From positions 21,631 through 85,630 of the forward strand of contig CALWNO010000005.1 in the NCBI GenBank assembly GCA_944382785.1: DNA of 64,000 bases, in the 5' to 3' direction. The notes beneath the pieces are model-generated. The model did no database searches. It saw only the letters and a program-made list of their open reading frames with translations, and was not told where the DNA came from. The position numbers and the translations under genes were made by a program. This DNA is from an uncultured Gemmiger sp. (lineage in GTDB: Bacteria > Bacillota > Clostridia > Oscillospirales > Ruminococcaceae). Below are positions 44,632 through 53,040 of this stretch, in pieces; positions within the stretch are counted from its first letter, which is position 1, and every line of letters starts with the position of its first letter.

Positions 44632-45552
44632 TCACACCCGGGTGCAGAGGGTGCGCAGGGTGCCGGCCACGGTGAACTCACCGCTGTTGGCGGTGATAAA
44701 GACGCTGTCGCCCTTCTTCACCGGCAGGGTCTCGCCGCCGCAGGTCACGGTGCCTTCCCCGTCCACAATGAGCAGAGAGACAAAGCTCTCCGGTCCGGCG
44801 GTCTCGGTGAAGCCGTTTTCGTGCACATCCACCGTGAAGTAGGGGCACTGGGCCATGTGCCCGCCGAAATCATGTTCCGTGGGAGGCTCGCACTTGGTCA
44901 CGGCCAGGGCCTGGGGAATGTGCAGGGCCCGGGGCTTGCCGTCGGCGCCCACCCGGCCGTAGTCGTAGACCCGGTAGGTGACGTTGGAGTTCTGCTGGAT
45001 CTCCGCAATCACGATGCCCTGGCAGATGGCATGCAGGGTGCCGGAGGGAATGAAGAACACATCCCCCTTGTGCACCGGAGCGGCGTTGAGCACCTCGGTG
45101 AGGGTGTTGTCCTTGATGCGGCGCTCGAACTCTTCCTTGCTGATCTCGTGGTCGAAACCGTAGTACAGGAAGGCCCCGGGCTCGCAGTCCAGGATGTACC
45201 ACACCTCTGTCTTGCCGTACTGGTGCTCATGTTCCAGGGCATACTCGTCGGAAGGGTGGACCTGGATGGACAGATTTCCCTTTGCGTCGATGAATTTGGT
45301 CAGGACGGGGAACTGCTCGAACTTCTGGCAGTCGGTACCCAGGATGTCCTTGCCCTTTTCCTCAATATACTGGGCCAGGGTCTTGCCGTCGTCCTCCCCG
45401 CCCACAAGGTAGGAGGGGCCGTCGGGATGGCAGGAGAGCATCCAGGCTTCGGCCAGGGGGTTCAGGTCACTTTCCACCCCGAAATCGGTGCGCAGGCGGG
45501 AACCGCCCCACAGATAATCCTTGCAGCTAGGTTTGAGTTTGAAGATGGCCAT
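44632..45552 (-). CDS. manA: Mannose-6-phosphate isomerase, class I
   Basis: A 306-residue cupin-fold isomerase that interconverts fructose-6-phosphate and mannose-6-phosphate. The zinc ligands are in LSIQVHPSDEYALEHE and in PSGTLHAI, and the KTEVWYIL segment is diagnostic of the short bacterial class I enzymes. The AAAGGATG site precedes the ATG. It begins only 7 bp after the phosphohexomutase stop, so the two form an operon feeding mannose-sugar (GDP-mannose) or glucose-1-phosphate metabolism. Confidence 0.93.
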   Translation of the reverse strand: MAIFKLKPSCKDYLWGGSRLRTDFGVESDLNPLAEAWMLSCHPDGPSYLVGGEDDGKTLAQYIEEKGKDILGTDCQKFEQFPVLTKFIDAKGNLSIQVHPSDEYALEHEHQYGKTEVWYILDCEPGAFLYYGFDHEISKEEFERRIKDNTLTEVLNAAPVHKGDVFFIPSGTLHAICQGIVIAEIQQNSNVTYRVYDYGRVGADGKPRALHIPQALAVTKCEPPTEHDFGGHMAQCPYFTVDVHENGFTETAGPESFVSLLIVDGEGTVTCGGETLPVKKGDSVFITANSGEFTVAGTLRTLCTRV

Positions 45553-45559
45553 GACGGAT

Positions 45560-47251
45560 TCATCCTTTCATCATTTCGGCCGCAGCGGCGGCCAGTTTTT
45601 CATTGACGGCGTCGGCCTCGGCCTCGCTGGCGCCCACGGCGGAGAGATAGACCTTGATCTTGGGCTCGGTGCCGGAGGGACGGACCATGAACTTGTGGCC
45701 GCCGGCCAGACGGTATTCCAGCACATCGGCCATGGGCAGGCCGTTGTGCCCGCCGGGGACGTTGTAGTCCACCGCTTCCTCCACCCGGTACCCGGCGATC
45801 TTTGTCGGGGCGTTGGCCCGCAGCCCGGCCATGAGCTGCTGCATGGTGTGCATGCCGCTCTCCCCTTCAAAGGTGAAGGAGGACAGGGCGTTGCGGTAGT
45901 AGCCGAACTCCTTGTACAGGGCCTCGATGGCATCCAGCAGGGTCATGCCCTGCTGGGCATACCAGGCGGCGGCTTCGCAGACCAGCAGGGTGGCGTTCAC
46001 CGCGTCCTTGTCCCGCACGTGAGGGCCGGACAGGTAGCCGTAGCTTTCCTCAAAACCGAAGATATACCGGTCCGCCCGTCCTTCGGCTTCCAGCTTGCCG
46101 ATCTGCTCGCCGATGAACTTGAAACCGGTGAGGGTGCGGCGCAGCTCCACCCCATACTTTTTGGCCACGGGGGTGGCCATGTCGGTGGAGACGATGGTGG
46201 TCACCGCCACCGGGTCCGCGGGCATGGTGCCCCGGGCTTTGCGGGTGCGGCAGATGTAGTCCAGCAGGATAATGCCCATCTCGTTGCCGGTGATGAGCCG
46301 GTAGCCGCCCTTGCCGTCGGGCACGGCGGTGCCGCAGCGGTCACAGTCGGGGTCGGTGCCCAGCAGCAGGTCGGGGTGGACTTTGTCGCAGAGTTCCAGC
46401 CCCTTTTCCATGGCTTCCCGGATTTCCGGGTTGGGATACGGGCAGGTGGGGAAATCCCCGTCCGGCTTTTCCTGTTCCGGGACCACCGTCATGTGGGTAA
46501 CCCCCAGCTTGGCCAGCAGCTTGCGCACACATTCCAGGCCGGAGCCGTTAAGGGGGGTATAGACCAGTTTCAGGTCGGCGGTGCCGGCGCCGTCCCCCAC
46601 CCGCTGGGCGTAGACGGCGTCCACAAAGGCATCCAGGCAGTCGTCCCCGATGGTGACGATGCGGCCGTCGGCCAGGGCAGCGTCATAGTCGGCCAGCTTC
46701 ACGCCTGCAAAAATATCCACGGCCTCGATGGCGGCCAGGATCTTTTCGGCGGCTTCCAGGGTGATCTGGCAGCCGTCGGCGCCGTAGACCTTGTAGCCGT
46801 TGTACTTGGCGGGGTTGTGGCTGGCGGTGACGCAGACGCCCGCCCCGCAGCCCAGGTACCGCACCGCCCAGGACAGGGCGGGGGTGGGTTCCAGCCGGGG
46901 ATACAGATAGGCGGTGATGCCGTTGGCCGCCAGTACCCGGGCGGTCTCCCGGGCAAAGAGGTCACCCTTATGGCGGCTGTCATGGGCGATGGCCACCTTT
47001 TTGGGCAGGGTGGTGGAATTGAGGTAATCGGCCAGACCCTGGGTGGCCTTGCGCACGGTGTAAATGTTCATGCGGTTGGTGCCCGCGCCGATCACGCCGC
47101 GCAGGCCGCCGGTGCCGAAGGCCAGGTCGCGGTAAAAGCGGTCACTGACGGCTTCGGGGTCCTGGGCAACACTGCGCAGCTCCTCGGCCAGATCGTCAGG
47201 CAGGCCGGGCTGGGCCAGCCATGCCTGGTAGCGGGTTTCAATGGTATTCAT
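45560..47251 (-). CDS. Phosphoglucomutase/phosphomannomutase
   Basis: The ATG at 47251 has a GGGAG site; 563 residues, the size of PgcA-type alpha-D-phosphohexomutases. The phosphoserine loop is TASHNPAKYNGYK, the metal loop GTDPDCDR, the sugar-binding loop FGFEESYGY and the phosphate-binding loop RPSGTEPKIK, so all four active-site elements are intact. It makes hexose-1-phosphate from hexose-6-phosphate; with manA next door mannose-1-phosphate is possible. A -10 box (TATAAT on the minus strand, 47357-47352) lies about 100 bp upstream. Confidence 0.93.
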   Translation of the reverse strand: MNTIETRYQAWLAQPGLPDDLAEELRSVAQDPEAVSDRFYRDLAFGTGGLRGVIGAGTNRMNIYTVRKATQGLADYLNSTTLPKKVAIAHDSRHKGDLFARETARVLAANGITAYLYPRLEPTPALSWAVRYLGCGAGVCVTASHNPAKYNGYKVYGADGCQITLEAAEKILAAIEAVDIFAGVKLADYDAALADGRIVTIGDDCLDAFVDAVYAQRVGDGAGTADLKLVYTPLNGSGLECVRKLLAKLGVTHMTVVPEQEKPDGDFPTCPYPNPEIREAMEKGLELCDKVHPDLLLGTDPDCDRCGTAVPDGKGGYRLITGNEMGIILLDYICRTRKARGTMPADPVAVTTIVSTDMATPVAKKYGVELRRTLTGFKFIGEQIGKLEAEGRADRYIFGFEESYGYLSGPHVRDKDAVNATLLVCEAAAWYAQQGMTLLDAIEALYKEFGYYRNALSSFTFEGESGMHTMQQLMAGLRANAPTKIAGYRVEEAVDYNVPGGHNGLPMADVLEYRLAGGHKFMVRPSGTEPKIKVYLSAVGASEAEADAVNEKLAAAAAEMMKG

Positions 47252-47438
47252 GGTGTCACACTCCCGTTGTTGATCAGAAAATACGTTGGTGCGTCCGGCC
47301 CGCCGCCCGAGATACAGCGGTCCGCCGCCGAACAGAAGACTGTTCAAAGCAATTATAGCACACAACGGGGGAAATGTGTCCCACAATCTTTCCGGGTTGT
47401 GAATTTTTTTCAGGCATTGCGCCTGGTCCCGCCGTTTT

Positions 47439-48542
47439 TCAGAACACTTCCAATCCCCGGGCCACAATGGTGATGAAGTCCTGCACGTTGGTCACCATGG
47501 TGGTGGCGGACAGGCTCCCCCGGTCCAGCAGCTTGTTGACCACGAACTCGTCGGCGTCCACCGTGTAGAGGAACACCGGGCGGACGGTGCCGTCGGCCAG
47601 CACCCGATAAGAAGGGGTCATGTTCCCCGCCGCGATGGTGTGCAGCATGGTGGCCAGGCAGATGACGGTGGTGGCTTTGCGGATGAGGCCCCGCATGGCG
47701 CTCTGGCCGGCGTAGGCATCCCCTACCACCTCGGGCAGGGGGCCGTCGTCCCGGATGGAGCCGGTGAGCACAAAGGGCACCTGATTCTTCACGCAGGCAT
47801 ACATGATGCCGTTGTCGATGCGGTGCTGTTCGATAAAGACGGGGATGGACCCGCAGCGGCGCACCTCGTTGATCACGTCCAGGTGGTTGTAGTGCCCGCC
47901 GGGGCGGCATTCCTGGGTGTAGATGTCCTGGCCCAGGGCGGTGTGGAAGGTGGCCCCTTCCAGGTCGTGGGTGGCCAGGGCGTTGCCCGCCAGCAGGCCG
48001 TGGGCGTAGCCGTGGTCGATCATGGCCTGCATGGCCGCCCGGGCGTCGGCGTCAAAAGAGAAGGCCGGGCCCATGACCCAGACGATGTTGCCGTGTTCCC
48101 GCTCATACCGCAAAAGGGACATGAGCCGGTCGTAGTCCCGGCCGTAGGCGGTCTCCCGGCTGCGGCCCTGGCGGAAGACGAACCGGTCCCGGGCCTCGTC
48201 CCCGCCCCCGGCAAAGCCGGTGGTGTGCAGGTAGATGCCCTCCCGTCCATCTTCGGTGCGGCCCACCGCCACCAGGTCCCCCTTGTGCAGGTTGCGGTTT
48301 TCCACCACCGAAAGGCTGCCGTCCGGGCGCAGCACCACGCTGGCGTCCATCCGGCTTTCGGGGACCAGGGTCCAGCGGCCGTTGATTTTATAGTATTCCG
48401 GATACATGGAGGTGCTGTGGAACCCTGCCGGTGCCACCCCGTCCGCCGGGGCGGGCTGCCAGCGGGCGTCGGGGGCGCCTGCCAGGGCGGGAACGGAAAA
48501 GTCCGGCGCATGGTACTGGGGCAAGGTAAACGGACGGTTCAT
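47439..48542 (-). CDS. LOR/SDH-like protein (TIGR00300 / ornithine cyclodeaminase-type), lacking the N-terminal domain
   Basis: I use the ATG at 48542, 8 bp after GGGGAG; 367 residues. The segment GFHSTSMYPEYYKI and the Rossmann-like part (GLLAGNALATHDLE, VVGDAYAGQSAM, TVICLATMLHTIA) match the LOR/SDH-domain family that includes archaeal ornithine cyclodeaminase and the cyanobacterial arginine/ornithine-ammonia enzyme. The usual N-terminal ~90-residue regulatory-like domain is absent, as the protein begins near the middle beta domain. It probably binds NAD. The exact substrate is uncertain. It is a single gene with its own promoter. Confidence 0.68.
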   Translation of the reverse strand: MNRPFTLPQYHAPDFSVPALAGAPDARWQPAPADGVAPAGFHSTSMYPEYYKINGRWTLVPESRMDASVVLRPDGSLSVVENRNLHKGDLVAVGRTEDGREGIYLHTTGFAGGGDEARDRFVFRQGRSRETAYGRDYDRLMSLLRYEREHGNIVWVMGPAFSFDADARAAMQAMIDHGYAHGLLAGNALATHDLEGATFHTALGQDIYTQECRPGGHYNHLDVINEVRRCGSIPVFIEQHRIDNGIMYACVKNQVPFVLTGSIRDDGPLPEVVGDAYAGQSAMRGLIRKATTVICLATMLHTIAAGNMTPSYRVLADGTVRPVFLYTVDADEFVVNKLLDRGSLSATTMVTNVQDFITIVARGLEVF

Positions 48543-48572
48543 AGGCAATTCTCCCCTCTTTGGTTTGTCTCT

Positions 48573-48601
48573 ACTGTATCACGATGGGCCCGGCTTGTCG
48601 A
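48573..48601 (-). promoter_or_regulatory. Promoter of the LOR/SDH-like gene
   Basis: Minus strand TCGACA (48601-48596) and TACAGT (48578-48573) with a 17-bp spacer, 30 bp from the ATG. Confidence 0.45.
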
Positions 48602-48734
48602 TACAGGGGCAGGAAAAGCGGAGAAGTTGTTTCAAAGTTGTAAAAGTTATGTCGTTCTGCCAAATCACAGGGGGGCTTTGGCGTTCTTTTTGGCAAGAGA
48701 CAAAAATTTCCAACCCCTGAGGAGGGTGATTGCT

Positions 48735-49907
48735 ATGAAGATCCTGCTTACGTCCGACTGGTACTCTCCCGCCGTCAACGGGGTCGTCACCTCGTTGCTG
48801 GCTCTGCGCCGCCAGCTCACCCGCCAGGGGCATGAAGTCCGGGTGCTGACCCTCTCGGGCAGCCTGCACAGCCATGTGAGTGACGGTGTCTACGCCCTGG
48901 GCTCGGTGGACGCGGGGATGATCTATCCCGGTGCCCGGCTGCGCGCCCCCGAAGGGGACAATCTGATCCGGGAGCTCATCGCCTGGGGGCCGGACGTGGT
49001 GCATTCCCAGTGCGAATTCAGCACCTTTGCCCCCGCCCGGCGCATTGCCAGAGCCTGCGGCGCGCCGCTGGTCCACACCTACCACACGGTATATGAGGAC
49101 TACACCCACTACTTTTCCCCCAGCCGCCGGTGGGGCCGTGCCCTGGTGCGGGGCTTCACCCGGAGCGTTGCCGCCAAATGCGATGCCCTGCTGGCCCCCA
49201 CCGACAAGGTGCGGGAGCTGCTGCTGGGCTACGACGTGCCCTGCCCGGTGTACACCCTGCCCACCGGCATCGACCTGACCCGGTTCCAGGTGGACCGGCG
49301 GGAAGGGCTGTGGCTGCGGGACCGGTTGGGCATCCCACAGACCCGGCCGGTGCTGCTCTACCTGGGCCGGCTGGCCAGGGAGAAAAACCTGGACGACCTG
49401 CTGGAGGTAGCGGCGGCGGTGCCGGATGCCACCCTGCTGGTGGCCGGGGACGGCCCCGACGGGGCCCGGTTCCGGGCGGAAGTCGAGCGCCGGGGACTGG
49501 ATGTGGTCTTCGGCGGGATGGTGGACCCCCAGGAGGTGCCGGTGTGGTACGCGGCGGCGGACCTCTTCCTCAGCGCCTCCACCAGCGAGACCCAGGGCCT
49601 GACCTATCTGGAAGCGCTGGCGGCGGGGCTGCCGGTGATCTGCCGGGGGGACCCCTGCCTGAAGGGGGTGCTGACCGACGGGGCCAACGGCTACGGCTGC
49701 GCCGACGCCGCCGGGATGGCTGCCCGGGTGCAGGCCCTGCTGGCTGATCCCGACGAACTGGCCGCCATGCACCGCCGGGCCCGGGAATCGGCCCAGGCCT
49801 TTTCCGAAGAAACATTTGCCCGCCGGGCTGCGGCGCTCTACCGGGAGCAGATCCTGCTTCACAGCGCCGCCCCGGCTTTGGAAAGGAGTGCTGTATGGAC
49901 CGCGTGA
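48735..49907 (+). CDS. GT4 glycosyltransferase (monoglycosyl-diacylglycerol synthase-like)
   Basis: A 390-residue GT-B enzyme. The N-terminus YSPAVNGVVTSL and the HTYHTVYEDYTHYF segment are typical of alpha-monoglucosyldiacylglycerol synthases. The donor-binding region has YLGRLAREKNLDDLL and SETQGLTYLEALAAG (the E-x7-E element). It should transfer a hexose from a nucleotide sugar to diacylglycerol at the inner membrane face. The gene overlaps the VTT protein gene by 13 bp and is followed by a second GT4 gene, the order seen in Firmicutes glycolipid-anchor synthesis loci. Confidence 0.82.
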   Translation: MKILLTSDWYSPAVNGVVTSLLALRRQLTRQGHEVRVLTLSGSLHSHVSDGVYALGSVDAGMIYPGARLRAPEGDNLIRELIAWGPDVVHSQCEFSTFAPARRIARACGAPLVHTYHTVYEDYTHYFSPSRRWGRALVRGFTRSVAAKCDALLAPTDKVRELLLGYDVPCPVYTLPTGIDLTRFQVDRREGLWLRDRLGIPQTRPVLLYLGRLAREKNLDDLLEVAAAVPDATLLVAGDGPDGARFRAEVERRGLDVVFGGMVDPQEVPVWYAAADLFLSASTSETQGLTYLEALAAGLPVICRGDPCLKGVLTDGANGYGCADAAGMAARVQALLADPDELAAMHRRARESAQAFSEETFARRAAALYREQILLHSAAPALERSAVWTA

Positions 49908-50542
49908 GAAAGAATCCCTTTTTGTTTTTGAAAGGCTGCCGGGACTGGCTGGTGGAGACCCTGCGCAATCCCTTTCAGCTCATTTCCCTGCTGGGGCTGC
50001 TCTTCTGCCTGGTGGCGGGGGTGTGGATGTGGCAGCACGGGCTGCTCACCTCCCGGGAAGCGTTGCAGAGCTTCCTCGACCCCTTCGGGCCCTGGGCGGC
50101 GGTGCTCTTTGTGGCCTTTCAGGCCATCCAGGTGGTGGTGCCCATTCTGCCCGGCGGGCTGGGCTGTCTGGCCGGGGTGGTGCTCTTCGGGCCCTGGTAC
50201 GGGTTCCTGTATAACTATATCGGCATCTGTGCCGGGTCGCTGGCGGCCTTTGCCATCGCCCGCAGCTGCGGCCGGCCTCTGCTCTACCGGATGTTTTCCC
50301 AGTCCCTCATCGACAAATACGACCGCTGGACCACCGAGGGCGGCCGCTTTACCCGGTGGCTGGCTTTTCTCATCTTCATCCCGGTGGCCCCGGATGATTA
50401 CCTCTGCTTTCTGGCCGGGACCACCACCATGCGGTTCCGGGTGTTTGCGGCCATCATCTTTCTGTGCAAGCCCGCGGCCATCGCGGCCTACAGTCTGGGC
50501 CTGACCCTTTTGTTCCAGCGTCTGCTGGGGCTGTGGGCGTAA
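49895..50542 (+). CDS. VTT-domain (TVP38/DedA-like) membrane protein
   Basis: A 215-residue membrane protein with about five helices and the VTT core: a re-entrant segment ILPGGLGCLAGVVLFG, then IARSCGRPL and FIPVAPDDYLCFLAG. DedA/VTT proteins are lipid scramblases or flippases (undecaprenyl phosphate or phospholipids). It overlaps the upstream glycosyltransferase gene and precedes a second one by 18 bp, which suggests a role in moving the glycolipid product or its lipid substrate across the membrane. Confidence 0.85.
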   Translation: MDRVRKNPFLFLKGCRDWLVETLRNPFQLISLLGLLFCLVAGVWMWQHGLLTSREALQSFLDPFGPWAAVLFVAFQAIQVVVPILPGGLGCLAGVVLFGPWYGFLYNYIGICAGSLAAFAIARSCGRPLLYRMFSQSLIDKYDRWTTEGGRFTRWLAFLIFIPVAPDDYLCFLAGTTTMRFRVFAAIIFLCKPAAIAAYSLGLTLLFQRLLGLWA

Positions 50543-50560
50543 AAAGGAGGATTCTTACCT

Positions 50561-51562
50561 ATGCGCGTACATCTGTATACCGGTTCCCTGGAAACGGTCC
50601 GCCGCAGCGGGGTGGGCCAGGCGGTGGCCCACCAGCGGGCCATGCTGCAAAGCGCCGGGGTGGAAGTGACCGAAAGCTGGCAGGGCCACGCCGACGCGGT
50701 GCACATCAACACCGTCCTGCCCGACGCCCCCATTGCCGCCCTGCGGGCCAAAGCCCGGGGGGAGAAGGTGATCTACTACGGCCACTCCACCATGCAGGAT
50801 TTCCGGGATTCCTTTGTGGGGTCCAACCTGCTGGCGCCGCTCTTCAAGCGGTGGCTCTGCCTGTGCTACGGGCTGGGAGACATCGTCCTCACCCCCACCC
50901 CCTACGCCAAGGGAATTCTGCAGACCTACGGCCTGCCGTGTCCGGTGCGGGCCATGTCCAACGGGGTGGACACCGGATTCTTTGCCCCCGACAAAGCCCG
51001 GGGCGCGTCCTTCCGGGAAAAATACGGCCTGACCGCCGACCAGAAGGTGGTGGTCAGCGCCGGGCATTTCATGCAGCGCAAGGGGATTTTTGAGTTTATC
51101 ACTCTGGCTGAAGCCCTGCCCGACATGCAGTTCTACTGGTTCGGGTACACCCAGCCCGCCCTGGTGCCCGCTGCGGTGCGCCATGCCATGGACCATGCCC
51201 CGGCCAACCTGCATTTTCCCGGCTTTGTGAGCCAGGCGGAGCTGCGGGACGCCTACTGCGGGGCGGACCTCTTCTGCTTCTGCAGCCACGAGGAGACCGA
51301 GGGCATTGTGGTGCTGGAGGCCCTGGCCTGCGGGGTGCCGGTGCTTTTGCGGGACATTCCGGTGTATGAAGGCTGGCTCACCGACGGGTTCAACGTCTAC
51401 AAGGCCGCGGACGACGCCGGGTTTGCGGCCAAAACGGCGGGAATTCTGGACGGGACGTTGCCAGATCTGACCGCCGCCGGGCGGGCGGTGGCCGAAGCCC
51501 GCAGCCTGCCCCGGATGGGGAAAGCCCTGTGCGGGGTGTACAAAGACCTGTGCCCCGCATAA
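50561..51562 (+). CDS. GT4 glycosyltransferase (diglycosyl-diacylglycerol synthase-like)
   Basis: A 333-residue GT-B enzyme with AAAAGGAGG upstream. The YYGHSTMQDFRDSFVGSNL and LTPTPYAKGIL segments match the second enzyme of the lipoteichoic-acid glycolipid anchor pathway (alpha-diglucosyldiacylglycerol synthase). The C-terminal EETEGIVVLEALACG gives the nucleotide-sugar site. It should add the second hexose to the product of the first glycosyltransferase, and it is the last gene of the three-gene operon. Confidence 0.82.
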   Translation: MRVHLYTGSLETVRRSGVGQAVAHQRAMLQSAGVEVTESWQGHADAVHINTVLPDAPIAALRAKARGEKVIYYGHSTMQDFRDSFVGSNLLAPLFKRWLCLCYGLGDIVLTPTPYAKGILQTYGLPCPVRAMSNGVDTGFFAPDKARGASFREKYGLTADQKVVVSAGHFMQRKGIFEFITLAEALPDMQFYWFGYTQPALVPAAVRHAMDHAPANLHFPGFVSQAELRDAYCGADLFCFCSHEETEGIVVLEALACGVPVLLRDIPVYEGWLTDGFNVYKAADDAGFAAKTAGILDGTLPDLTAAGRAVAEARSLPRMGKALCGVYKDLCPA

Positions 51563-51639
51563 TTGACAGAAACTTTACTTGTACCGGGTCCTCCCGCGTG
51601 GTATGCTGGAAACAGTACCGCAAAGGAGGGCCCTTTCCC

Positions 51640-52296
51640 ATGTCCATCACCCTGGAACAGGTCAAGCACAACGAGGAAGTGAACACCTACATCCGCAAGG
51701 CGGACGAGAGCCTGCGGGCCCTGGGCTACACCGAGCACAGCTTTGCCCATGTGGGACGGGTTTCGGCCCTGGCCAGCGAGATCCTGCGTACCCTGGGCTA
51801 CGACGCCCGCACCGCCGAGCTGGCGGCCATTGCGGGGTGGCTGCACGACATCGGCAACGTGGTCAACCGCATCGACCACGCCCAGAGCGGGGCGGTGATG
51901 GCCTTCCGCATTCTGGACAAGATGGGCTTTCCCCCGGAGGAAACGGCCACCATCATCACGGCCATCGGCAACCATGACGAGGGCACGGCTTTCCCGGTGA
52001 ACGCGGTGGCCGCCGCCCTGATCCTGGCGGACAAGACGGATGTGCGGGCCAACCGGGTGCGCAACATCGACCCCGCCACCTACGACATCCACGACCGGGT
52101 GAATTCCTCGGTGCGGGAGTCCAAAGTTACCCTGGAGAACGGGGAGGTCCGGCTGACTTTGACCATCGACACCAAGATGTGTGCGGTGATGGATTATTTC
52201 GAGATCTTCCTGGACCGGATGATTCTGTGCCGCAAGGCCGCCGAGGCTTTGGGCCAGAAGTTTGCGTTGGTTATCAATGGACAGCGGATTTTGTGA
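51640..52296 (+). CDS. HD-domain phosphohydrolase
   Basis: The ATG at 51640 follows AAAGGAGGG; 218 residues. The HD metal site is formed by HSFAHVGRV, GWLHDIGN and NHDEGT plus LADKTD, the order H...HD...D of the YqeK/cyclic-nucleotide phosphodiesterase-like HD superfamily. The last 60 residues form a small beta/helix domain. The nucleotide substrate is unknown. A possible TTGTAC-17-TATGCT promoter lies at 51579-51607, so it seems to be its own unit after the glycosyltransferases. Confidence 0.8.
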   Translation: MSITLEQVKHNEEVNTYIRKADESLRALGYTEHSFAHVGRVSALASEILRTLGYDARTAELAAIAGWLHDIGNVVNRIDHAQSGAVMAFRILDKMGFPPEETATIITAIGNHDEGTAFPVNAVAAALILADKTDVRANRVRNIDPATYDIHDRVNSSVRESKVTLENGEVRLTLTIDTKMCAVMDYFEIFLDRMILCRKAAEALGQKFALVINGQRIL

Positions 52297-52308
52297 TTTG
52301 TTTTTTGC

Positions 52309-52337
52309 AAGGACGGGGTTTGGGGCCCGTCCTTTTT
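52309..52337 (+). terminator. Intrinsic terminator after the HD gene
   Basis: A 9-bp stem (52309-52317 with 52326-52334) runs into TTTTT. Confidence 0.85.
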
Positions 52338-52356
52338 GTTTTGCTTTTGTGGTGCG

Positions 52357-52890
52357 CGACTGGCCAAAGGGGAAACGGCATCTTCCCGGAGACTCCTTCC
52401 TTTTCGTGCCCGAAAAGGAAGCGAAAAGGGCCCGCCGTTCCGATGCGGCGGCCGCCGGCTGGGGCTGCGGCCCCAGACCCCAAGATGCGGCCACCTGACG
52501 ACGGCCTATTCACCGGCCTGGGGGCCGGTGAACAAGGAATGGATTTAATACCATTTCCCGGCAACAGATGCTGACCGGAGGCATCCGGCAGGGTTGCACC
52601 CAACCCGGTCAGGCTCTTCCGTTTTGCCAGCGGCCTGCTGGCCACGCCATTTCAAATCATTTTCCTTGCTCAGGCCCCCCAGGGCCTGAGTAGGCCGTCG
52701 TAAGGTGGCCGCATTCCCCGGGTCCAGGGCCGCAGCCCTGGTCGGCGTCCACCGCCTCGAAACGGTGGCGGTTTGCCCCGCAGGGGCAAGCAACGCGCAG
52801 CGTTGTTTCCGAAATTGGTGGCCGCGTTCAGCGGCAATCTAGAGGTTGCTACCTAAATTTGCGGCGCCAAAAAGCGACAACACCCCGGCT
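52357..52890. repeat. Dispersed hairpin-rich repeat, copy 1 (interrupted)
   Basis: Blocks at about 52393-52461, 52727-52773 and 52864-52889 match, in the same order and orientation, the repeat at 63240-63470. They form short hairpins: 52396-52406 pairs with 52411-52421, and compared with copy 2 the loop-closing pairs change on both sides, so pairing is kept. The first and second blocks are separated here by the palindromic element 52462-52738, which copy 2 lacks. Together these occupy most of the 744-bp gene-free stretch 52297-53040; no coding sequence is credible there. Confidence 0.75.
52462..52738. mobile_element. 277-bp palindromic MITE-like element
   Basis: The ends are long inverted repeats: 52462-52473 pairs with 52738-52727, and a 24-bp arm at 52485-52508 pairs with 52714-52691 with a single mismatch. 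Just inside each arm is a local hairpin (about 52509-52533 and 52669-52690), and the core (for example 52570-52590) folds further. It carries no open frame of note. It interrupts the dispersed repeat precisely where copy 2 is continuous, which supports mobility. A miniature inverted-repeat element or a structured RNA gene are both possible. Confidence 0.65.
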
Positions 52891-52968
52891 GGCTGCCGTC
52901 TGCCAGGAAACAAGAAGCAAAAAAACTCCCCCTCCGCCCTTACACAGGGGAGGCCCATAGAAAGAATC

Positions 52969-52997
52969 TTTGCACCCCCGCCTCATTGTGCTACAAT
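52969..52997 (+). promoter_or_regulatory. Promoter of the class III FBPase gene
   Basis: TTTGCA (52969-52974) and TACAAT (52992-52997) are separated by 17 bp, 43 bp before the ATG at 53041. Confidence 0.65.
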
Positions 52998-53040
52998 AAA
53001 ACCAACACAACACATCATTCTGTGCAAAGGAGGACTATCC

